A DNA stretch of 56,745 bases from the NCBI GenBank assembly GCA_902761345.1, contig CACWKD010000032.1, positions 1 to 56,745 on the forward strand, read 5' to 3'. Numbering within the stretch: the stretch's first letter is position 1; each line of letters begins with the position of its first letter. The translations under genes were made by a program, and so were the position numbers. The notes under the pieces are model-generated. The model worked only from the letters and a program-made list of their open reading frames with translations, was not told the DNA's origin and did no database searches. The DNA is from an uncultured Ruminococcus sp. (GTDB taxonomy: Bacteria > Bacillota > Clostridia > Oscillospirales > Acutalibacteraceae). Positions 48,042-54,861 of this stretch are shown here, piece by piece.

Positions 48042-51000
48042 ATGTCATTTGTACATCTTCATCTGCACAGCGAGTACAGCCTGCTTGACGGTGCGTGCAG
48101 ATTAAAAGAGCTTTTATCCTCTGTAAAGGAAAAAGGTATGAACGCAGTTGCCGTTACAGACCACGGAAATATGTTTGCGGCAATTGATTTTTACAGCAAG
48201 GCAAAGGAAATGGGAGTTAAGCCTGTTATAGGCTGCGAAGCGTATGTTGCCGCCCGTTCGAGATTTGATAAGGAGAATAATCTTGATTCAAAAAACTTTC
48301 ATGTAATACTGCTGTGTAAAAATAATACGGGATACCAAAACCTTATGAAAATGATTTCTCTCGCTTGGACGGAGGGGTTTTACCGCAAGCCGAGGATAGA
48401 CCATGAACTGCTTGAAAAATATCACGAGGGTTTGATATGCCTTTCCGCCTGCCTTGCAGGGGAGATACCGAGTGCGATAAATGACGGAGATAATGAGAAA
48501 GCCTATACTCTTGCGAGGTACTATAAAAGTATATTCGGCAGTGATTTTTATTTTGAACTGCAAAACCATTCCCTGCCCGAACAGCAAAAGGTAAACCGTG
48601 TGCTTACTCAAATGTCACGAGAGCTTGATATACCTCTTGCGGCAACGAATGACTGTCATTATGTTGACAAAAAGGACGCAGTTGTTCAAGATGTTTTGAT
48701 GTGCATACAGACGGGCAGAACATTATCTGAACCCGATCGAATGAAGTTTCCCTCCGACGAGTTTTACATAAAGACGGAAGATGAGATGAGAAAGCTTTTT
48801 CCCGATGATCCCGAGGCGATAGAAAACACCGCAAAAATTGCCGAAATGTGTAATGTGGAGATAGAGTTCGGCAAACTCAAGCTGCCGCATTTTGAAGTGC
48901 CGAACAATGAGGATCATTACGAATATTTTCGCAGACAGTGTTTTGAGGGGCTGTACAAAAAATACGGAAAATCGCCCGATATTGATACGGTAAAGCGTCT
49001 TGAATACGAGCTTGACGTAATAAATAAAATGGGCTTTGTAGATTACTATCTTATAGTAAACGACTATGTTCAGTATGCTAAGTCGAGAGATATTCCCGTA
49101 GGGCCGGGACGAGGTTCGGGAGCGGGAAGTCTTTGCGCATACTGTATAGGGATAACCGATATAGACCCGATGAAATACGATCTGCTCTTTGAGAGGTTCT
49201 TAAACCCCGAACGTGTCAGTATGCCTGATTTTGATATAGATTTTTGTACGGCAAGACGTCAGGAGGTAATAGATTACGTTGTAAGAAAGTATGGTCCGGA
49301 TCATGTTTCGCAGATAATTGCTTTTGATACAATGGCTGCAAAAGGCGCTGTTCGTGACGTAGGCCGTGTAATGGGAATGTCTTACTCCGAGGTGGATACA
49401 GTAACAAAGCTTATACCGCCCGAGCTGAATATTACGATCGACAAAGCTTTACAGCAATCCTCACCCCTGAAAAAGCTGTACGATACAAACCAGAGTGTAA
49501 AACAGCTTTTAGATACTGCAAGATCGATCGAGGGTATGCCAAGACATACATCTAAACACGCAGCAGGCGTAGTAATAACAAGAGATCCTGTAAACTGCTA
49601 TGTACCGCTTGCAAAAAACGATGACGCAGTAGTAACGCAATATACAATGACGGGACTGGGAGATCTCGGACTTTTGAAAATGGATTTTCTGGGACTTCGC
49701 AACCTTACTGTTTTGCACAATGCAAAGACGATGATACAACAAACAGACCCGTACTTCAGCGATGATATGATAGATTATGACGAAAAAGAAGTATATGAAA
49801 TGATCGGTGCGGGATATACGGACGGTGTTTTCCAGTTTGAATCGGCGGGTATGAAAAATGTAATAGTACAGATGAAACCCGAGAGTATAGAGGATCTCAC
49901 TGCGGCATTGGCTTTGTACAGACCCGGACCTATGGATTCTATACCGAAGTATCTGGAGTACAGACATAATCCAAAGAAGATACGCTACAAACACCCTCTG
50001 CTTAAAGATATACTTGAAGTTACATACGGGTGTATAGTGTATCAGGAGCAGGTTATGCAGATATTCAGAACGCTTGCAGGATACTCTTTGGGGCGTGCGG
50101 ATATAGTAAGACGAGCTATGTCTAAAAAGAAAAAGGATGCTATGGAACATGAGCGTAATATTTTTATAAACGGACTTACAGACGAGAACGGAAACGTTAC
50201 TGTTGACGGCTGTCTGAGAAGAGGAATAGACGAAAAAACCGCCGCCGATATATTTAATGAAATGGAGAGCTTTGCGTCGTATGCGTTCAACAAATCACAC
50301 GCAGCGGCATACGCAAAAATATCATACATTACAGCGTGGTATAAATATCATTATCCAAAGGAGTATATGTCATCACTTATCACAAGCGTGCTTGAAAGTA
50401 CGGAGAAAATACATCTCTATACCGCAGATTGCAAGAGAATGGGAATAGAAGTCTTGCCGCCTCATATAAACAAAAGCTTTGCAGGTTTTACGCCGGAGGG
50501 AAGAAATATTCGTTTCGGACTTTTGGGAATAAAGAATGTCGGTATCAATTTTATAAATGCGATAGTTCGTGAACGTGAAAACGGCGAATATAAGTCTGCG
50601 ATTGATTTTGCTCAGAGAGTTTACGGCAGCGGACTTAATTCCCGCGCATTTGAAAGTCTTGTCAAAGCAGGCGCAATGGACGGATTTGAACACAACAGAC
50701 GACAGCTTTTATGGGGAGCGAGAATTATACTTGACAGCGCCGAAGCGGACAGAAAATATGCTCTTGCAGGACAAATGTCTTTTTTTGACAACGGAGAAGA
50801 TACGGGTATAGAACTAAAACCGCTTAAGGACTTTACATTTATGGAAAAGCTTAAAATGGAGCGGGAACTTACAGGAATATATTTGTCGGGTCACCCTCTT
50901 GACGAATATATGCCGTATATTAATTCGGTAAAATGTGACCGCATAGCAGATATTATCGGTAAACACGGCAAACACAAGGTAAGGGTAGTTGTGATAATAA

Positions 51001-51491
51001 ATAAGATCTCCTCTGCAATGACGAAAAAACACGAAATGATGAATATTATGCAGGTGTCGGATATGACAGGGGAAATCACAATGATAGTTTTTCCGAAGGA
51101 ACTTGTGCAGTATAGCGCCATATGTGAAGAAGGAACAGTTGCGGAGGTTGTGGCAGACGCTGATATCGGGCAGGACGAAGAGCCTAAGCTGCTTTGCAGA
51201 ACTATGCGTGTATGTCCAAAAACTCCGCAGGAAAAACCCTTGTCAACCGATAGTGCTGCAAGGAAAAATCCTAAAAGACTGTTCCTGAGAGTACCGTCAA
51301 GAAATTCGGTTGTTAAGGTTTATGCGGATAAGCTGCTTGCAGTGTTTGACGGCGCTTTTCCTGTATCATATTACTATACAGATGAAAAGGAGTATGAGCA
51401 TTTGCCGAAATCACGAGGAGTAATGCTCAATGACGTTATGCTTGACGAACTAAGGAGAGTATTGGGAGAGGACTCGGTGGTGCTGAAATAA
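48042..51491 (+). CDS. dnaE: DNA polymerase III subunit alpha, DnaE type
   Basis: 1149 residues, full length. Replicative polymerase. N-terminal PHP domain HLHLHSEYSLLDGA, VTDHGNMFAA and KPVIGCEAYVA. Palm motifs GPGRGSGAGSLCAYCIGITD with the catalytic pair in MPDFDIDFC, then fingers with FGF-like YRPGPMDSIP, and helix-hairpin-helix/OB regions near the C-terminus (KVRVVVIINKISSAMTKK). It lacks the PolC-type exonuclease and zinc layout, so it is DnaE. It has a strong ribosome-binding site (CGAGGTG) and a likely promoter at 47977. A repeat follows it, with no clear terminator. Confidence 0.97.
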   Translation: MSFVHLHLHSEYSLLDGACRLKELLSSVKEKGMNAVAVTDHGNMFAAIDFYSKAKEMGVKPVIGCEAYVAARSRFDKENNLDSKNFHVILLCKNNTGYQNLMKMISLAWTEGFYRKPRIDHELLEKYHEGLICLSACLAGEIPSAINDGDNEKAYTLARYYKSIFGSDFYFELQNHSLPEQQKVNRVLTQMSRELDIPLAATNDCHYVDKKDAVVQDVLMCIQTGRTLSEPDRMKFPSDEFYIKTEDEMRKLFPDDPEAIENTAKIAEMCNVEIEFGKLKLPHFEVPNNEDHYEYFRRQCFEGLYKKYGKSPDIDTVKRLEYELDVINKMGFVDYYLIVNDYVQYAKSRDIPVGPGRGSGAGSLCAYCIGITDIDPMKYDLLFERFLNPERVSMPDFDIDFCTARRQEVIDYVVRKYGPDHVSQIIAFDTMAAKGAVRDVGRVMGMSYSEVDTVTKLIPPELNITIDKALQQSSPLKKLYDTNQSVKQLLDTARSIEGMPRHTSKHAAGVVITRDPVNCYVPLAKNDDAVVTQYTMTGLGDLGLLKMDFLGLRNLTVLHNAKTMIQQTDPYFSDDMIDYDEKEVYEMIGAGYTDGVFQFESAGMKNVIVQMKPESIEDLTAALALYRPGPMDSIPKYLEYRHNPKKIRYKHPLLKDILEVTYGCIVYQEQVMQIFRTLAGYSLGRADIVRRAMSKKKKDAMEHERNIFINGLTDENGNVTVDGCLRRGIDEKTAADIFNEMESFASYAFNKSHAAAYAKISYITAWYKYHYPKEYMSSLITSVLESTEKIHLYTADCKRMGIEVLPPHINKSFAGFTPEGRNIRFGLLGIKNVGINFINAIVRERENGEYKSAIDFAQRVYGSGLNSRAFESLVKAGAMDGFEHNRRQLLWGARIILDSAEADRKYALAGQMSFFDNGEDTGIELKPLKDFTFMEKLKMERELTGIYLSGHPLDEYMPYINSVKCDRIADIIGKHGKHKVRVVVIINKISSAMTKKHEMMNIMQVSDMTGEITMIVFPKELVQYSAICEEGTVAEVVADADIGQDEEPKLLCRTMRVCPKTPQEKPLSTDSAARKNPKRLFLRVPSRNSVVKVYADKLLAVFDGAFPVSYYYTDEKEYEHLPKSRGVMLNDVMLDELRRVLGEDSVVLK

Positions 51492-51494
51492 TTT

Positions 51495-51716
51495 TATAGC
51501 AGACGACATAATTCTTGACGTAATGGATAATTTTGGTAAGTGGAAATAACGAATAATGAAGATTGAATAATGAATAGTGAATAATGAATAATATTGGAAA
51601 GCCTTGCGGCTTTGGATTTATAGGGTGTTAGTTATTAGATTTAGTTTTTAGACAAATGTTACTTTGAGCTTTGAATTATGAACTTTAAGCTTTGAACTTT
51701 GAACTTTGAACTGCAA
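51495..51716 (+). repeat. Intergenic repeat, second copy of the 5240-5435 element
   Basis: Starts TTATAGCAGACG like copy 1. The AATAATGAA-word tract (51550-51592) and the AAAGCCTTGCGGCTTT hairpin (51598-51613) are almost identical to 5259-5321. It ends with AACTTTGAACTTTGAACTG-type words. An insert of about 40 bases separates the head from the tandem words. Confidence 0.8.
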
Positions 51717-51854
51717 CACGCAAACTACTATCGCACAATAGGATCTTTTCAATGACGTTTACTATATATTGATTTATTGATATTATTTCTGCAAGGTTTA
51801 TGACAACAGCGTGAGATGTATAGAAGAAACGATAAGAATATGTATACAAAGGGG

Positions 51855-51950
51855 CGGTCGAGCGACCGCAGGCAATTACCGCCCAGCTTTATATGCAGCT
51901 TAACTTTATTGCCGCATATTTAATATGTTCTTCCTGCAGCCAACTAACCG
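51855..51950 (+). promoter_or_regulatory. Structured leader upstream of the 66-residue gene
   Basis: Two stems can form: GGGCGGT (about 51853-51860) with ACCGCCC (about 51887-51893), enclosing a GGTCGAGCGACC hairpin; and ATATGC with GCATAT. No known riboswitch is recognised. The 51717-51854 stretch before it has no gene and no clear promoter. Confidence 0.4.
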
Positions 51951-51963
51951 GGAGGTTGTGACA

Positions 51964-52164
51964 ATGTTGGCGGATTTATTCGATGAGCAAGCACAGAGAG
52001 AACAGTACGATGAGGCTGTAAAAAGTGAGTATAAAGAAGAAGGTTTACTGGAAGCATTTGTACGACTTGTAAAGAAAGGAATGCTTACACTTTCTCAGGC
52101 AGCAGAGGAAGTCGGAATGACGGTTGCCGAGTTTGAAGAAAAGACAGGACTTAATAATATTTAA
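51964..52164 (+). CDS. Small protein resembling the C-terminal tail of Rpn/PD-(D/E)XK transposase-like nucleases
   Basis: 66 residues from ATG 51964 (GGGAGG 9 bases upstream). The pattern YDEAVKSEYKEEGLLEAFVRLVKKGMLTLSQAAEEVGMTVAEFEEKTGL, read in pieces, resembles the last part of Rpn-family proteins (..G..EG....LV..GLLS...AA..LGMS..EF). The nuclease domain itself is missing and no remnant of it lies upstream. So it is either a stand-alone tail-like regulator or a relic with a rebuilt start. A good ribosome-binding site and its own terminator argue for expression. Confidence 0.6.
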   Translation: MLADLFDEQAQREQYDEAVKSEYKEEGLLEAFVRLVKKGMLTLSQAAEEVGMTVAEFEEKTGLNNI

Positions 52165-52169
52165 AATTT

Positions 52170-52208
52170 AATTCCTTGCTCGTTTGAGTGAGGAATTATT
52201 TTTGTTTT
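52170..52208 (+). terminator. Terminator of the 66-residue gene
   Basis: AATTCCTTGCTC GTTT GAGTGAGGAATT followed by ATTTTTG and more T residues. Confidence 0.75.
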
Positions 52209-52260
52209 TATTTTATAGAAAATACACAATAAAAAATCCTGTAAATTTCTCAAATAAATC

Positions 52261-52289
52261 TTGTTATTTTAACTCATATGTATTATAAT
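52261..52289 (+). promoter_or_regulatory. pfkA promoter
   Basis: TTGTTA (52261-52266), a 17-base spacer, then TATAAT (52284-52289), 32 bases before the ATG. Confidence 0.7.
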
Positions 52290-52321
52290 GTTAATGATTG
52301 GAATATAAAGGAGGACTTTTT

Positions 52322-53290
52322 ATGTCAGAGAAAGCCATTGCAGTATTGACGAGCGGCGGCGACGCACCGGGAATGAATGCTGCTGTAAGATCCGTGGTCA
52401 GAACAGGCATTTCAAAGGGTATGAAAGTTTACGGTGTATATCGTGGATATAACGGACTTCTCTCGGGAGATGTCAAGGAAATGAACCTCAGAAGTGTTTC
52501 AGATATAATACACAGAGGCGGTACAGTGTTGTACACAGCAAGAAGCCCCGAATATAATACACCCGAGGGAGTTAAGAAAGCAGCGGAGTTTTGCCGTAAG
52601 CTTGGAGTATCGGGCGTAGTTGTAATAGGCGGCGACGGTTCTTTCAGAGGAGCAAGAGATCTTACCGCAGAGGGTATTCAGTGCGTAGGAATTCCCGGAA
52701 CTATCGATAACGATATTGCGTGCAGCGAATATACAGTCGGCTTCGATACTGCTATGAACACAGCTATGGAAATGGTAGATAAGATCCGTGATACTGCTCA
52801 GTCGCATGACCGCTGTTCGGTAGTAGAGGTAATGGGCAGACGCTGCGGAGATATTGCTTTGCAGACAGGTATTGCAGTTGGTGCTGCGGCTATACTTGTA
52901 CCTGAGGTGGAGTACGATCTTGAAAGAGATGTCATTGCAAGAATTCTTGAAAACCAGAACACAGGCAAGAAGCATTTTATCATTGTAGTTGCAGAGGGCG
53001 TTGGCAAGGTAAACGAGATCGCTACATATATCCAGACAAGAACAGGTATCGAATCCAGAGCTACTATTCTTGGTCACGTTCAGAGAGGCGGTTCTCCGAC
53101 ATTGCGTGACAGAGTGGTTGCAAGCGCTATGGGTCATAAGGCTGTATCTTTGCTTGAAGAGGGTATAGGAAACAGAGTTGTTGCTATGAAGAATGGCGTT
53201 ATTGTTGATTACGATATTACTGAAGCTCTTAATATGGAAAGAGTTTTTGATAATGAGCTTTACAAAATTGCGCACACAATTTCTATTTGA
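52322..53290 (+). CDS. pfkA: ATP-dependent 6-phosphofructokinase
   Basis: 322 residues from ATG 52322 (AAGGAGGA upstream). Committed step of glycolysis, ATP + fructose-6-phosphate. AVLTSGGDAPGMNAAVR (ATP site), VVIGGDGSFRGARDL, the substrate loop GIPGTIDNDIACSEYTVGFDTAMNT with catalytic Asp, EVMGRRCGDIAL, and GHVQRGGSPTLRDRV. Gly in the GGDGS motif supports ATP over PPi. It is monocistronic and would feed on sugar from starch breakdown. Confidence 0.97.
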   Translation: MSEKAIAVLTSGGDAPGMNAAVRSVVRTGISKGMKVYGVYRGYNGLLSGDVKEMNLRSVSDIIHRGGTVLYTARSPEYNTPEGVKKAAEFCRKLGVSGVVVIGGDGSFRGARDLTAEGIQCVGIPGTIDNDIACSEYTVGFDTAMNTAMEMVDKIRDTAQSHDRCSVVEVMGRRCGDIALQTGIAVGAAAILVPEVEYDLERDVIARILENQNTGKKHFIIVVAEGVGKVNEIATYIQTRTGIESRATILGHVQRGGSPTLRDRVVASAMGHKAVSLLEEGIGNRVVAMKNGVIVDYDITEALNMERVFDNELYKIAHTISI

Positions 53291-53404
53291 GTAAAATTAC
53301 ACAAAAAAGTGTTTGACTTTTTAGAAATATTCATCTGCATTTTTTCAGCAAATCGAAATCTGAAAAAATATTTAAATAATTGTAAACTTTTTTAAAAATA
53401 GGTG

Positions 53405-53433
53405 TTGCAATTTTTTTACGAGTGATGTATAAT
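53405..53433 (+). promoter_or_regulatory. Promoter of the secreted single-module protein
   Basis: TTGCAA (53405-53410), a 17-base spacer, then TATAAT (53428-53433), 59 bases before the ATG. Confidence 0.75.
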
Positions 53434-53492
53434 GTAGATACTGATATATGCCTTTAAAAAAGGCGGACTTTATTAACAGGAGGAATACTATT

Positions 53493-54542
53493 ATGAATAA
53501 GAAGTTTATCAGTGTTATTATGGCTGCTATCCTTGCTGTTTCTTCAGCTGCTATTTGTGCAAGTGCTGCTGAGGTAGAGGTTGAGAAGTCAGGCGACACA
53601 ACAGGTAAGATCAGATTTGATTTGGGCGACTGGAATCATGATGATAACATTGCTTTCTACATTTGGGCAAAGAATGGCGATGAAACACGTCATCTTTCAA
53701 AAGAGGGCTGGGAGCCTGATGATAACTGGGGTCGTAAGAAGCTTTACGGTGAACATGTTGAGGGTGAAGACGGTATCGTTGAGTCTTATGAAATCGAGTT
53801 CTGGGACGGTTGGGATTACTATGTAATTTTCCACGATGTAAACACAGATGCTCAGACATATGACTGCGTTATTACACCTGCTGCTATCGGTCAGACTGCT
53901 CATCTTACAGGTAATGTACTTGAGAACCCTGTAGACAGTGCTAAGACTGTTATCGAGGCTAACTTTGACGGTGTTGACGGTTGCGGTCCTTATCTCCAAA
54001 TCACATCTACAGGTAATATCTGCGGTAGTGCTAAGGCATCTCAGGATGACGGTACAAAGATCGTTGGTGACTATGTATTTGAGAAGATGGGTGCTTTAGA
54101 TAAGAACGGTGAAGAGTGCTGCACAGAGGATAAGGTACAGAACGCTATCAACGTATTCGGTACAACAGCTGATGATGTATGGGCTTACTTCCAGACAAAA
54201 GAAGGTCATGAGGAGAAGGACGAAGAAGCTAAGAAGCTTATTAAGCCTACTGAGGAGACAACAGACAGCGATACAAGTTCTAACAGTGAGGCTTCTTCAA
54301 GCTCAAGCAGCTCAAGTTCAAGCTCAAGCAGCAGCTCAGGCTCAACAGGCGGTTCAAACACAGGTTCTTCTAAGTCTGCAGGCGGTTCAACAGGTACAGC
54401 AGGTACATCAAGCACAGCAGCTTCAACAGGCGATACAACAACAACTGAGACAGGTGACGCAAGAGGCGTTGCAGCATTTGCAACAGTTCTCCTTGGCGCA
54501 GCAGCTGCAGTAATCGCTACACGCAAGAAGATTGAGGAGTAA
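53493..54542 (+). CDS. Secreted single-module protein with Ser-rich linker and sorting-signal-like C-terminus
   Basis: 349 residues from ATG 53493 (AGGAGG). Signal peptide at 1-26 (FISVIMAAILAVSSAAICASAA). One module at about 38-255: IRFDLGDWNHDDNIAFYIWA, YYVIFHDVNTDAQTYDCVITPAAIGQTAH and NPVDSAKT in the first half, then GCGPYLQITSTGN, ECCTEDKV and FGTTADDVW in the second. The first half resembles a CBM25/26-type starch-binding fold in aromatic spacing (weak). A Ser-rich linker (about 270-300) and Gly/Thr stretch follow. The C-terminus is TTETGDARGV, a hydrophobic helix FATVLLGAAAAVIA and TRKKIEE, like a sortase sorting signal with a non-LPXTG motif. It could be a substrate of the sortase at 23862 (inference). 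Its module is repeated in the next gene. Confidence 0.78.
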   Translation: MNKKFISVIMAAILAVSSAAICASAAEVEVEKSGDTTGKIRFDLGDWNHDDNIAFYIWAKNGDETRHLSKEGWEPDDNWGRKKLYGEHVEGEDGIVESYEIEFWDGWDYYVIFHDVNTDAQTYDCVITPAAIGQTAHLTGNVLENPVDSAKTVIEANFDGVDGCGPYLQITSTGNICGSAKASQDDGTKIVGDYVFEKMGALDKNGEECCTEDKVQNAINVFGTTADDVWAYFQTKEGHEEKDEEAKKLIKPTEETTDSDTSSNSEASSSSSSSSSSSSSSSGSTGGSNTGSSKSAGGSTGTAGTSSTAASTGDTTTTETGDARGVAAFATVLLGAAAAVIATRKKIEE

Positions 54543-54565
54543 TTCTCGATTAGATTGAATTTTTT

Positions 54566-54597
54566 TCCCCCCGATTTTGGTCGGGGGATTTTTTTGT
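54566..54597 (+). terminator. Terminator of the single-module protein
   Basis: CCCCCCGA TTTT TCGGGGGG-type stem followed by ATTTTTTTG. Confidence 0.9.
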
Positions 54598-54692
54598 GTT
54601 TTCTTCAATTAAAAAACAGAGATCGGTCTTGAATGTAATTACAGCACAGATACATATTACATCAATAATGGATAATGAATAATTCTAATACG

Positions 54693-54722
54693 GTAATCGG
54701 ACACAATTCGGTTACTTTTTTT
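54693..54722 (+). terminator. Second terminator-like hairpin
   Basis: GTAATCG (54693-54699) pairs with CGGTTAC (54709-54715), then TTTTTTT. A backup terminator upstream of the next promoter. The remaining 54598-54692 stretch holds a few AATAATGGATAATGAATA words and no gene. Confidence 0.55.
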
Positions 54723-54755
54723 AAATATAATTTTAATAAAAAATTAAAAGAACTA

Positions 54756-54784
54756 TTGAAATTATTGTCTTAATGGTATATAAT
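54756..54784 (+). promoter_or_regulatory. Promoter of the multi-module protein
   Basis: TTGAAA (54756-54761), a 17-base spacer, then TATAAT (54779-54784), 77 bases before the ATG. Confidence 0.75.
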
Positions 54785-54861
54785 AAATTTGCAAGTGAAC
54801 ATTTAATATAAAAATTGAGTGTTCAAAGTAAAAAAATTTATAAAATAGGAGAAGACGCTTT

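Noticed and set aside
54109-54526. Gln-rich frame and antisense frame over the Ser-rich linker
   Set aside because: Shadows of the AGCTCAAGC-type serine codons of the secreted protein. Neither has a ribosome-binding site or a domain.
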